A DNA stretch of 64,000 nucleotides from Oscillospiraceae bacterium (GTDB lineage: Bacteria; Bacillota; Clostridia; Oscillospirales; Ruminococcaceae). The notes beneath the pieces are model-generated. The model was given only the letters and a program-made list of their open reading frames with translations. It did not search any database and had not been told where the DNA came from. The stretch covers positions 1 through 64,000 of the forward strand of contig WRLG01000017.1 in NCBI GenBank assembly GCA_009777725.1, written 5' to 3'. Of the stretch, positions 35,150 through 43,910 are shown piece by piece; within the stretch, counting starts at the first letter, position 1; every line of letters begins with the position of its first letter. Position numbers and translations under genes: made by a program.

Positions 35150-36262
35150 TTAAATACTTCCGTTTTTGATTTTAAACCTTTTAGCGTTGGGGGTATTTGA
35201 AATCAGTTTTTCGTCACAGCAGGTTATTATGGTTTGCATACCGCTTATATTGTTTAAGACAAATTTTTGTCTTATGGGGTCGAGTTCTGAAAGGACATCG
35301 TCTAAGAGTAAGACAGGGTGTTCGTTTTTTTCTTCTGTGAGAAGTTTTGCGGCGGCAAGCTTGATTACCAGAGCAACGGAACGCGCTTGCCCTTGTGAGC
35401 CGTATTCTCTGACAGGCAATCCGTTAATTTCAGCTATAATATCATCCCTATGAATTCCTATTGTGGTAAAACCTGCCTGCAAATCCTTTTTAAGGCTTTT
35501 TTTAAGCTTTGACAGGTATCGCTTTGCTAATTCACCCTGATAATCTTTATTTTCAAATAATTCGTTAAAAATTGTTGATTTATATCGTATTTTCAATTTT
35601 TCATTAAAATTTGTTATTTCACTATATAGATTGCCGGTATAGCTGTTTAAACTGTTGCAATAGATTTGCCGCAAAACAGAGATATAAGCACCCGCTTTAG
35701 ATAACTGCTCATCCCATATATCCATCATGCAGATGTCAAAGGAATTTTCCTTTGCAACACTTTTGATGTAAGAGTTTCGCTGAGATAATACATTGTTATA
35801 GGTATTAAGAGCGTTTAAATAGGATATTTTAATCTGCGAGATTGACATATCAATGAAATCGCGCCTTTTTTCGGGAGAGCCTTTAGCTATCTCCAAATCA
35901 TCGGGAGTAAACGCAACGCATTTAAAAGAACCGAATAAAGATGACAGAGCTTTTAATTTAACGCCGTTTAAGGCTACTGTTCTGTTATTACCAGCCTTAT
36001 TAAAATGAAGCTTTATTTCCTGCGCTCTTAATTGATTTTCAAATATAAGCTTTATCTCCGCGAAATCTTTGTCAAAGCCTATAAAGCCTCTATCCTTTGT
36101 CCCCCTAAAGGAGCGGCAGCCCGAGCAAAGCCATATAGCCTCTATTATATTCGTTTTACCCTGAGCATTTTCGCCGCATAGGATATTCAGCCCTAAGTCA
36201 AAATCCATATTCACTGAGGAAAGGTTTTTATACCCCTCAATTTCAACCTTACGTATAATCAA
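35150..36262 (-). CDS. recF: DNA replication and repair protein RecF
   Basis: This SMC-like ATPase loads RecA at gaps. The 370-residue protein has Walker A GENAQGKTN, the signature region YGSQGQARSVAL and Walker B HPVLLLDDVLSELDP. It follows yaaA by 29 bases in the standard dnaN-yaaA-recF order. Confidence 0.95.
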   Translation of the reverse strand: MIIRKVEIEGYKNLSSVNMDFDLGLNILCGENAQGKTNIIEAIWLCSGCRSFRGTKDRGFIGFDKDFAEIKLIFENQLRAQEIKLHFNKAGNNRTVALNGVKLKALSSLFGSFKCVAFTPDDLEIAKGSPEKRRDFIDMSISQIKISYLNALNTYNNVLSQRNSYIKSVAKENSFDICMMDIWDEQLSKAGAYISVLRQIYCNSLNSYTGNLYSEITNFNEKLKIRYKSTIFNELFENKDYQGELAKRYLSKLKKSLKKDLQAGFTTIGIHRDDIIAEINGLPVREYGSQGQARSVALVIKLAAAKLLTEEKNEHPVLLLDDVLSELDPIRQKFVLNNISGMQTIITCCDEKLISNTPNAKRFKIKNGSI

Positions 36263-36291
36263 AATTTTCCACCTAACCTCAATGGTTATTT

Positions 36292-36504
36292 CTAAGAAAC
36301 TATTATTTGCATGTTTTCAACCGAGACAATATCACCTCCCCTTATTTTTTTACCGCGCATAAGGCATACCTCTCCGTTAAGCTTTACGTTACCGCCCGCG
36401 ACAATGCTTTTAGCTTCAGAGCCTATAGCGCAAGCTCCCGAGAATTTTAAAAGCTGGTCAAGCTTTATATATTCGGTAATGATTTTGATTTCTATTTTTT
36501 CCAT
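36292..36504 (-). CDS. yaaA: YaaA-like S4-domain RNA-binding protein
   Basis: This 70-residue protein is a single S4 domain (YIKLDQLLKFSGACAIGSEAK; VKLNGEVCLMRGKKIRGGD). The small S4 protein between dnaN and recF is a fixed feature of Firmicute origins. ATG 36504 overlaps the dnaN stop as TGATG, so it is translationally coupled. Confidence 0.9.
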   Translation of the reverse strand: MEKIEIKIITEYIKLDQLLKFSGACAIGSEAKSIVAGGNVKLNGEVCLMRGKKIRGGDIVSVENMQIIVS

Positions 36505-37607
36505 CAATTTCCCAACCTTACAGGCAAAACTAAAAAGACATAATCATCGCCGTCTACAGGCACTATCTTCATAGGAGAAAGCGAGCCGTTAAGCTGCATC
36601 TTCACCTTATCCGATTCGGAAGCCTTAAAGGCTTCTAAAAGGTAACGGCAATTAAAGCCTATTTCAACAGCCGGACCGGTAATCTCTATAGGGAATTCTT
36701 CATTCAGCTTACCTACAGCTGTAGAGCATGATATTTTAGCTGTTCCATCCTTAAATAAGCACTTAACAGGTCCTTTTGCCTTTTCATTAATCAGTAATGA
36801 ACTGCGCTCCAAACTGCCGATGATAGATTTTGTTTTAAGCGTTATCTCTGTTTGATGCTTATCGGGGATAGAGCCTTTATAATTATGAAATTCACCCTCC
36901 AGTATTCTTGATATAACCATGTATTCCCCGATTTCAAATATAACGTGTTTTTTTGAAACATGCAGGGTAAGCTCGCTCTTATCATCGTCCTTTAAAAGCT
37001 TTGCGACCTCCGAAAGAGCTTTAGCTTTGACTACAAAATTAAACTTATTACCGTTACTGATTGATTCCTTGCGAACAGCAAGCCTAAAGCCGTCAATGGC
37101 AACAAGGTTAAATATGTTATCCTCAATATCAAAAAGCTCGCCTGTCAATATAGGCTTATTGTCAACCACCGAAACAGCATATATCGTTTGGTTAACCATA
37201 TTTTTAAGAAGCGGCTGGGAGAAACTTAAAAGCTCCCCCTCCTCGCAATCGGGGATAGAGGGGTATTCCTCGGTTGAAAGTGCCATAACGCTGTATTCCG
37301 CATTTTCGCAGTGAATTAAGGTTTGCATACCGTCATTAACCGTCACGGTAATATTTCCGCACGGCATTTTTCTTATAATTTCGCAGAATAGCTTTGCATT
37401 CAAAATAAGCTCGCCGCAATCCTCGGATTCAACCTTTATTTTAGTTTTAATGCCAAGCTCCAAATCATATCCCGTCAGCTCCAGCGTATCCTTATTAAGT
37501 AACAGCTTAACCCCTTCAAGCGAACTAATGGGAGACTTAGCGGGCACAGCTCGGGACACTATACTGAGAGCCTCATGAATAGCCGATTGCTCACATACAA
37601 ACTTCAT
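36504..37607 (-). CDS. dnaN: DNA polymerase III beta subunit (sliding clamp)
   Basis: The 367-residue clamp holds the polymerase on DNA. Three clamp domains are present; MKFVCEQSAIHEALSIVSRA and the C-terminal KIVPVDGDDYVFLVLPVRL are diagnostic. It is the first gene after the predicted origin gap, on the dnaA strand. Confidence 0.95.
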   Translation of the reverse strand: MKFVCEQSAIHEALSIVSRAVPAKSPISSLEGVKLLLNKDTLELTGYDLELGIKTKIKVESEDCGELILNAKLFCEIIRKMPCGNITVTVNDGMQTLIHCENAEYSVMALSTEEYPSIPDCEEGELLSFSQPLLKNMVNQTIYAVSVVDNKPILTGELFDIEDNIFNLVAIDGFRLAVRKESISNGNKFNFVVKAKALSEVAKLLKDDDKSELTLHVSKKHVIFEIGEYMVISRILEGEFHNYKGSIPDKHQTEITLKTKSIIGSLERSSLLINEKAKGPVKCLFKDGTAKISCSTAVGKLNEEFPIEITGPAVEIGFNCRYLLEAFKASESDKVKMQLNGSLSPMKIVPVDGDDYVFLVLPVRLGN

Positions 37608-37939
37608 TTTAAAAATTCCCCTTTCGATTCTTTATAATGTTTTGTTTTTATAGGATATTGTTTTATATGGTGTTATTATTATATATGATATGATAATATA
37701 ATCATATATAATATAAATAGTAGTAGTAGCAGTCTTGAATTTCTGGAAAGAGCTTGTTTCCCTTGGTTTTATATAGCAAAAAGTTATACCATGCAGAATG
37801 TGTATAATGTTTAATAAAAACCGCCGTTGTTTAATATGTTGAAAAAGACATGTTGAAAGTGGAAAATTTCTTGAAAGTTTTGTGGAAAGCTCTTGTATCT
37901 AAATCATTGTCAATTATCCATTATCAATCGTCAATTGTT
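37608..37939. other. Predicted oriC unwinding region (dnaA-dnaN gap)
   Basis: Read on the minus strand, the gap holds a cluster of DnaA-box-like sites. The plus-strand positions are TGTGGAAAG 37881, AGTGGAAAA 37858, TGTTGAAAG 37851, TGTTGAAAA 37837 and TGTGTATAA 37799; the last equals box TTATACACA. Five DnaA-trio units follow (CTG then four CTA, 37732-37718), then an almost pure AT tract (37650-37717). This order, boxes, trios, AT-rich, is that of the basal unwinding module of Bacillus. Confidence 0.85.
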
Positions 37940-37940
37940 T
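37909..37940. repeat. TCAATTG heptamer array at the dnaA 3' end
   Basis: Degenerate units (TTGTCAATTATCCATTATCA and following TCGTCAATTG) abut the dnaA stop codon. Confidence 0.6.
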
Positions 37941-39277
37941 CAGCTTCTGACGTTGCTGATTATATCCTCGATGGTTTCTTTAAGCCTTGGGTCTTTGACC
38001 ATTGAGGCTTCTATGTTTTCATAATAGTAGATTATGGTGGAATGGTCGCGCCCTCCCATTTCAAAGCCGATGGCTTTATAGGACATATTGGTGAATTCCT
38101 TTATAATAAACGCGCTTATTTTTCTGGCTGTGGAAACCTTGGAGGAACGCTTATTTGAGCGTATATCGTCCGCCGTTACACCGTATACAGCTGAAACCTC
38201 ATTTAAAATTCTCTCAAAGGTTATAGGCGTAGGTTTATCGTCCGTGAGGATTTCCTTTACCGAGTTTTGGGCTTGCGCCATGGTCGCAGGTGTTCCGACC
38301 AGATGTTTTGAGGCTTTTAGTTTTTTAACACAGCCTTCGAGCTGGCGTATATTTTCTTTCAGTTTATTTGCTATATATTCGGCTACCTCGTTTGAAATAT
38401 CAAGCTCCAAAAGCTCTGCCTTGCGCTTGATAATGGCAACTCTGGTTTCAAAGTCGGGGGTTGATATATCGGCTATAAGCCCCCATTCAAACCGAGTGCG
38501 GATTCTATCCTCCAGCGTTTTAATATCCTTAGGAGGGCGGTCGGAGGTTAATACAATCTGCCTCCCTGTTTTGTGCAATTCGTTGAAAGTGTGGAAAAAT
38601 TCCTCCTGCGTAGACTCTCTGCCGGCTATAAAATGAACATCATCGACCAGCAAAACATCGGCTGTTCTGTATTTAAGGTGGAATTGAGAGGTATCTTTTT
38701 TTTGCCTTATCGCTTCTATAAGCTCATTTGAAAAGGTTTCACCGGTTACGTATATGATATTTGTGTCCGGCTTATTTGATTTAATTTCATTTTTAATAGC
38801 AGTTATTAAATGAGTTTTGCCCAGCCCTGACGGACCATGTATAAAAAGAGGATTATAAACTCCCCCCGCGCTTTTGGCAACGGCGGTACATGCGGCATAT
38901 GCAAACTCGTTTGAGCTTCCTACTATAAAGGTATTAAAGGTATAATCATATTCCGCCCCTAAAAATGATTTTTCAAGCTCCAGTCGTTTTTTGCCGCTGT
39001 CGTCATCCTCGTCGATGAAAGGGATAACGGCTTTAAATTCGACCTCAAAGCCCAGTATAGAGCTAAAAGCTTCTTTGAGCATTTTTTCATAATTTTGCAG
39101 GGTCGTATCCCTTTGAAAATCGGAATGAAATTTTAAGAATATATATTTACCCTCCATCTTTAAGGGCTCTAATGGCTTTATCCAAAGGTTATACGCAACG
39201 TCGGTTAACTCCCCTGCGTCAACTTTTTTTTTACAATAGCGGCACACTTCCGCAAAAACTTCCTCAAAAGAAAACAT
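37940..39277 (-). CDS. dnaA: Chromosomal replication initiator DnaA
   Basis: This 445-residue initiator has an N-terminal domain, a AAA+ domain (Walker A GPSGLGKTH, Walker B LLVDDVHF) and the DNA-binding domain with GGRDHSTIIY. ATG 39277 (MFSFEEVF) is preferred, 9 bases from GGTGAG; two upstream in-frame ATGs exist (39312, 39346) and cannot be excluded. It lies 105 bases 3' of mnmG and precedes the trio-containing gap. Confidence 0.95.
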   Translation of the reverse strand: MFSFEEVFAEVCRYCKKKVDAGELTDVAYNLWIKPLEPLKMEGKYIFLKFHSDFQRDTTLQNYEKMLKEAFSSILGFEVEFKAVIPFIDEDDDSGKKRLELEKSFLGAEYDYTFNTFIVGSSNEFAYAACTAVAKSAGGVYNPLFIHGPSGLGKTHLITAIKNEIKSNKPDTNIIYVTGETFSNELIEAIRQKKDTSQFHLKYRTADVLLVDDVHFIAGRESTQEEFFHTFNELHKTGRQIVLTSDRPPKDIKTLEDRIRTRFEWGLIADISTPDFETRVAIIKRKAELLELDISNEVAEYIANKLKENIRQLEGCVKKLKASKHLVGTPATMAQAQNSVKEILTDDKPTPITFERILNEVSAVYGVTADDIRSNKRSSKVSTARKISAFIIKEFTNMSYKAIGFEMGGRDHSTIIYYYENIEASMVKDPRLKETIEDIISNVRS

Positions 39278-39382
39278 AGCCTGCCACTCACCTAACCTCT
39301 TTTGATATTCATACATAATTATACCATATTTTTTTGAAAAAAGCAACAGATTTTGAAAAAATACATGGTAAATATATGAATT

Positions 39383-41251
39383 TCACCTGTTTTGCGAAAC
39401 CCAAATAACCAAAACCCCCAAATCAGCAGGAGAAACCCCCGATATTCTCCCTGCCTGCCCTATATTTTCCGGCTGAACACGGTTTAGCTTGTCCGCCGCT
39501 TCAAGGCTTAAGCCCTTTAACCCCTTATAATCAAAGGGCTGAGGTAAAATTTGATTTTCCATTTTGCGGACGCGCTCAACCTCCGCCAATTGCTTTAATA
39601 TATACCCCTCATATTCAACCCGCAAATCCACCTGCTCCTTCACCTCATACGGTAACGGCGGACGCTCCGGGTCGAGCGGCTTTAAAGCTTCATAAGAAAT
39701 TTGAGGACGTTTTATTAAATCGGAGACTTTAACCCCGTTTGAGATAGGTGCTGTCCCCAAAGCGGTAAGTAACGCGTTTAATTCCTCGAACGGGGGGAGC
39801 GTTTTACTCTTAACCCTTTTAATCTCCCTTTCAATCAGCAGCTGTTTTTCCAAAAAAGCTTCATACCTCTTTTTTGAGATTAACCCGATTTCATAGCCTA
39901 ACGGGGTTAATCTTTCATCGGCGTTATCCTGCCTGAGCAGTAAGCGGTATTCACTGCGGGAGGTCATCATCCTGTATGGGTCGGAAACGCCCTTGATGAC
40001 CAAATCGTCAATCAGCGTGCCGATATAAGAGGAGGAACGCGTTAATGTAATAAGTTTTTTACCTTGTATTCGTCCGGCGGCATTGATTCCTGCAATCAGA
40101 CCCTGCGCTGCCGCCTCCTCATAGCCCGAAGTCCCATTAAACTGACCCGCGCCGAACAAGCCCTTTACAGACTTAAACTCCAGCGTATGCCGCAGTTCCT
40201 GAGGATTACAGCAATCATATTCCATAGCGTATGCACTTCGCATCATTTCAACATTTTCAAGCCCTTTTATGGTACGCAGGAATGAAATCTGCACCTCCTC
40301 GGGCAGGGAGGAGGATATGCCTTGAAGATAAAATTCGCTTGTATTCAGCCCCATAGGCTCTATAAAAATCTGATGCCGGGGCTTATCGGCGAAGCGGACG
40401 ACCTTATCCTCTATTGACGGACAATAGCGCGGACCAACCCCGTCAATTCTCCCCGAATAGATGGGCGAATGGTGAATATTCTCCTTTATAACCCTGTGGG
40501 TTTCCTCATTCGTATAGGTAATGTGGCAGGGTATAATATTTTTCAGCCCCTGCCTGTCCGTCTCAAAGGAAAAGGGTTGGATTTCATTATCGCCCTCTTG
40601 GCGTTCAAGCAATTCAAAATTTACGGAGCGGCAATGAACTCTGGCGGGTGTTCCCGTTTTGAAACGGCGCAGTTCAATCCCGTAATTTCGTAGGCTGTCG
40701 GATAAAAAATTCGCGGGCAATTCAGAATCGGGTCCGCTTTGGAAAGAGGAACTGCCTACATGCACATACCCGTTAAGATAAGTGCCGGAGGCGATAATTA
40801 CCGCCTTTGCCTTGTAAACGCCGCCAAGCCGCGTTTTAACCCCGGTCACGCACCCGTTCTCCGTAAAAATTTCCGTAATTTCCGCCTGCTTTATAAAAAG
40901 ATTATGCTGTGCCTCGCAAGCTTTTTTCATATACCGCTTGTAAGAATCCCTGTCAACCTGCGCCCGCAGGCTGTGAACCGCCGCTCCCTTTCCTTTATTA
41001 AGCATACGGCTTTGGATGAAGCAAGCGTCCGCCGCTTTCCCCATCTCGCCGCCCAGCGCGTCAATTTCGCGAACCAAATGCCCCTTTGCCGTCCCGCCGA
41101 TGGAGGGGTTGCAGGGAAGATTCGCAATGCTGTCAAGAGAAACGGCGAACATCACTGTCTTAGCACCGCGCCGCGCCGAAGCAAGAGCGGCTTCAATGCC
41201 CGCATGTCCCCCCCCGATGACAGCTACATCGTAATCATCAATATAATTTAT
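39383..41251 (-). CDS. mnmG: tRNA uridine-34 carboxymethylaminomethyl synthesis protein MnmG, apparent AUA start
   Basis: MnmG (GidA) with MnmE modifies wobble U34 of tRNA. The reading frame contains the full FAD motif DYDVAVIGGGHAGIEAALAS, then NLPCNPSIGGTAKG and the C-terminal PADLGVLVIW. No ATG, GTG or TTG precedes the FAD motif in frame: a TGA lies 3 codons before ATA 41251. That ATA is 6 bases after GAGGTGA and gives NYIDDYDVAVIGG, exactly the normal N-terminus. An ATT at 41242 is possible but poorly spaced. The internal ATG at 41155 would delete the FAD site. The full length is 622 residues, normal for the family. Confidence 0.9.
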   Translation of the reverse strand: MNYIDDYDVAVIGGGHAGIEAALASARRGAKTVMFAVSLDSIANLPCNPSIGGTAKGHLVREIDALGGEMGKAADACFIQSRMLNKGKGAAVHSLRAQVDRDSYKRYMKKACEAQHNLFIKQAEITEIFTENGCVTGVKTRLGGVYKAKAVIIASGTYLNGYVHVGSSSFQSGPDSELPANFLSDSLRNYGIELRRFKTGTPARVHCRSVNFELLERQEGDNEIQPFSFETDRQGLKNIIPCHITYTNEETHRVIKENIHHSPIYSGRIDGVGPRYCPSIEDKVVRFADKPRHQIFIEPMGLNTSEFYLQGISSSLPEEVQISFLRTIKGLENVEMMRSAYAMEYDCCNPQELRHTLEFKSVKGLFGAGQFNGTSGYEEAAAQGLIAGINAAGRIQGKKLITLTRSSSYIGTLIDDLVIKGVSDPYRMMTSRSEYRLLLRQDNADERLTPLGYEIGLISKKRYEAFLEKQLLIEREIKRVKSKTLPPFEELNALLTALGTAPISNGVKVSDLIKRPQISYEALKPLDPERPPLPYEVKEQVDLRVEYEGYILKQLAEVERVRKMENQILPQPFDYKGLKGLSLEAADKLNRVQPENIGQAGRISGVSPADLGVLVIWVSQNR

Positions 41252-41296
41252 TTTGGCTCACCTCATTACTATAAGTATAACAACTTTTAACTGTAA

Positions 41297-41409
41297 AGTT
41301 GAAAAAATAAACCCCGAATTAGCGGGCTTTTAAACATTTTCCACTGGTTTTTCAACACCTTTTATTTCACATTCAACATTTTTAACATGGTTTTCAACAT
41401 CTTTTAACA
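41297..41409. other. Second DnaA-box-like cluster upstream of mnmG
   Basis: TTTTCCACT (41337), TTTTCAACA (41349 and 41391), CATTCAACA (41370), TTTTTAACA (41379) and AGTTGAAAA (41297) lie within ~110 bases. The same words occur in the dnaA-dnaN gap. Together they suggest a bipartite origin spanning dnaA and mnmG. Confidence 0.65.
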
Positions 41410-41519
41410 GCCTTTTATTACATTTGGTATATTAACCCTTGAAAACGGCTGTAACAAACGCCTTTTCAATTCTGTATAAAAACCGCATAAAATTACACAA
41501 AACCGCATAGCATACGCCG

Positions 41520-42218
41520 TTAAAGAGTGCACAACATTGCACCCTGCGCTTTCAGCCTTGCCTTGCGCTCCTTATAATCGGGCAGGACACTTTCAACAAG
41601 CTCCCAAAACCCGGTCGAATGGTTCATCTGAGTAATATGGGCAAGCTCATGCACAATCACATAATCCATGGCAAAATCGTCAACCGTTATAAGCCGCCAT
41701 GAATAATTAATATTTTTAAGCCCCCCCGTACAGCCGACCGAGGAGCAACTCCCCCAGCGTCCCTTCGCGGAATTGATTTTTACGGCGCAGGGCGTTACAT
41801 TCATCCTTTTTGCATATGCCATCGTCTTATCGATTAAGACGCGCTTAGCAAGAGCCTTATAGGTTCGGATACAAGCCGCCTTGACCTGTTCTGAATTTAA
41901 TCCCGCAGGTACGTAAAAGTGCATATTATCAACGTCAGTTTCCTCAAAGCCCGCCCTTTTCCCGCCTTTGGCTACTATCGGATATTCCTTGCCGCGATAT
42001 AAAAGCCTCCCGCCGTAATCCGGCTCAAAGCGACCCTTAGCCTCTTTCAGTAAAACAGACCGTTCAAGATTCACCTTAATCCATTTTTCCTTTAAGCATA
42101 TAAACCGCTCAATTTCCGCCTTAGAAGCCCTAAACGGAGCACGAACCTCAACCCCGCCGTCTTTGATGTATATCCCGATTGTTTTTCGATTAGAGCGGAT
42201 AAGTAAATAATCAACCAT
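41520..42218 (-). CDS. YgjP-like (DUF45) zinc metallopeptidase
   Basis: This 232-residue protein has the YgjP/DUF45 layout: a beta-rich N-terminus (RSNRKTIGIYIKDGGVEVRA), RWGSCSSVG in the middle and the zinc motif HELAHITQMNHSTGFW near residue 187. Members resemble SprT-type peptidases. The natural substrate is unknown. It is transcribed toward the mnmG leader. Confidence 0.88.
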   Translation of the reverse strand: MVDYLLIRSNRKTIGIYIKDGGVEVRAPFRASKAEIERFICLKEKWIKVNLERSVLLKEAKGRFEPDYGGRLLYRGKEYPIVAKGGKRAGFEETDVDNMHFYVPAGLNSEQVKAACIRTYKALAKRVLIDKTMAYAKRMNVTPCAVKINSAKGRWGSCSSVGCTGGLKNINYSWRLITVDDFAMDYVIVHELAHITQMNHSTGFWELVESVLPDYKERKARLKAQGAMLCTL

Positions 42219-42267
42219 ATAGACCTCTTTTTAATAATTAACATTTATACAATTTTAAAAAATTCTC

Positions 42268-42296
42268 TTGAAAAAACTTTTATAAAGTGGTATACT
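42268..42296 (+). promoter_or_regulatory. Promoter of the PfkB kinase gene
   Basis: TTGAAA (42268-42273), a 17-base spacer and TATACT (42291-42296) lie 50 bases upstream of the start. Confidence 0.75.
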
Positions 42297-42346
42297 ATAG
42301 ATATAGGTGGTTTAACAGCCGTAAAAATTGAGAAAGGGTGGATTCC

Positions 42347-43315
42347 ATGACCCCTGATATAATCGCCATAGGTGAAATGCTGGTTGACTTTACAGAAATA
42401 AAAACCGAAAACGGGGATATGTTGTATAAGCAAAACCCCGGAGGCGCGCCCGCTAATGTTGCGGTCATGGCTTCCAGACTGCGTGTGCCCAGCGGTTTTA
42501 TCGGGAAGCTGGGCAAGGATATGTTCGGTAATTATCTAAAAGATACCCTCAAAGCCGAAAAGGTCAACACCGAGGGGCTTATTATGGATAAAGCTTTTTC
42601 CACTACGCTTGCTTTCGTCAGAAAAAGTGATGAGGAGGAGCGGGAGTTTATCTTTTACAGGAAAAACGGCGCGGATACAAACCTCAACTATAATGAAATT
42701 AAGCTGAAGCTGATTGATAATTGTAAAATACTGCATTTCGGCGCGCTTATGCTTACCGCCGAGCCGTCTAAGTCTGCCGTGATAAATGCGGTTGAATATG
42801 CAAAACAGCAGGGTAAAATCATATCCTACGACCCGAACTGGCGGGAGGGCTTATGGAAATCCAGAAACGAAGCGGTGCAGGCGATGCGGAGCGTTCTGCG
42901 CTATGTAGATATAATCAAAGTTTCCGAACTGGAACTGCAGATTATAACCGAAAGCGGAAATTTAATTCCGTCAATAGCCAAACTGTTAAACAGCGGCGTT
43001 AAAATCGTCTTGATTACCCAAGGCGCGAAGGGCTGTATAGCCGCGACAAAATCGGGGATAGAACGCCTGCCTACCTATAAGGTTGAAACCATCGACACGC
43101 TGGGCTCGGGTGACAGCTTTTTGGGCGCGTTCCTATCGAAGTTAGCACTTTGCAAAAAAATGCCGGACGAGCTTGAAATGTCGGACTTAAAAGATTTCGC
43201 CATATATGCAAACGCCTGCGGCGCGCTAAGCTCAGCCAAAGTAGGCGCAATCCCCTCCATGCCGACCGAAGAGGAAATCTTAAATATCATGGCAAAAGGA
43301 GAGCTTAGCGGCTAA
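42347..43315 (+). CDS. PfkB-family carbohydrate kinase (fructokinase-like)
   Basis: This 322-residue ribokinase-fold enzyme begins IIAIGEMLVDF, has NPGGAPANVAVMASRL and ends with DTLGSGDSFLGAFL, the PfkB signature with the catalytic Asp. The N-terminus is like bacterial fructokinases (ScrK). ATG 42347 follows AAAGGGTGG. No sugar transporter is adjacent, so the substrate is not fixed. Confidence 0.88.
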   Translation: MTPDIIAIGEMLVDFTEIKTENGDMLYKQNPGGAPANVAVMASRLRVPSGFIGKLGKDMFGNYLKDTLKAEKVNTEGLIMDKAFSTTLAFVRKSDEEEREFIFYRKNGADTNLNYNEIKLKLIDNCKILHFGALMLTAEPSKSAVINAVEYAKQQGKIISYDPNWREGLWKSRNEAVQAMRSVLRYVDIIKVSELELQIITESGNLIPSIAKLLNSGVKIVLITQGAKGCIAATKSGIERLPTYKVETIDTLGSGDSFLGAFLSKLALCKKMPDELEMSDLKDFAIYANACGALSSAKVGAIPSMPTEEEILNIMAKGELSG

Positions 43316-43350
43316 GCGATATACTATATTAATGTTATACAAAGCAGGCT

Positions 43351-43524
43351 TTAGACAAATTCATGGATAAACCGCTCCGAAATATCCATAAGCTCCGTTG
43401 CCGTGCGAATTTTCCCCCCGTCCTGCCGAACCGTCTTAGCGACACTATCGGGAAGAGCCGAAAAATAAGCTCTGGCAGGATAATTGCACTTAATCAAGGA
43501 TTCCAAATCATCATATTTCTTCAT
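43351..43524 (-). CDS. Small protein of unknown function
   Basis: This 57-residue protein (MKKYDDLESLIKCNYPARAY...; KTVRQDGGKIRTATELMDIS) is soluble and compact, with no known motif. ATG 43524 is used; an upstream GTG at 43533 is nearer GAGGGG and may be the true start. It is convergent with the kinase gene. It looks real because the composition is coding-like and it has a ribosome site. Confidence 0.55.
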   Translation of the reverse strand: MKKYDDLESLIKCNYPARAYFSALPDSVAKTVRQDGGKIRTATELMDISERFIHEFV

Positions 43525-43567
43525 AAAACCCACTAACCCCTCAAAATAAAATCCCAAGCTTTACTTA

Positions 43568-43625
43568 AACAAGTCGGCAAAGCCGACACATTAATTGTTA
43601 ACTGTTAATTGTTAATTGTCAATTA
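43568..43625. repeat. GTCGGC hairpin plus heptamer array, copy 1
   Basis: GTCGGCAAAGCCGACACATT forms a 6-bp hairpin and is followed by a TTAATTG array. The same composite occurs at 53288-53337. Confidence 0.75.
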
Positions 43626-43676
43626 TTATTAGTATGTCCCCGCAATATCATAATATATTCTTTAAGGTGATTAAAA

Positions 43677-43910
43677 TTGAGAAATAAGCTTTTGGTGTTT
43701 ATTTTACTTATAGCCCTTGGGTTCTGCTCTGTTATAGCGGATTACGTCTATACCGATTCGCTCTACGATTCCCGCGCGGAAGAGCGCGTCCGCCAAGCCG
43801 CAGAGAGGCTTACTGCCGCCGAAGAAAAGATTGCGCGGCAAAACAATCCCCCTATATTCAATGAACAGTTAACAATGAACGGTGAACCGTTAGAAACGGA
43901 CGGCGGTTAA
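43677..43910 (+). CDS. Small membrane-anchored protein with repeat-derived tail
   Basis: This 77-residue protein begins at TTG 43677 behind AAGGTGA. It has one membrane segment (LLVFILLIALGFCSVIADY) and a helical charged stretch (AEERVRQAAERLTAAEEKIA). The last ~17 residues are encoded by an intergenic-type repeat (AACAGTTAACAATGAACGGT), so the original stop was probably lost into a repeat. It overlaps trmB by 21 bases at the 3' ends. Function is unknown. Confidence 0.55.
   Translation: MRNKLLVFILLIALGFCSVIADYVYTDSLYDSRAEERVRQAAERLTAAEEKIARQNNPPIFNEQLTMNGEPLETDGG

Noticed and set aside
39275-39346. N-terminal extension of DnaA from ATG 39346
   Set aside because: The extra 23 residues do not resemble DnaA domain I and the better-spaced site favours 39277, though this is not certain.
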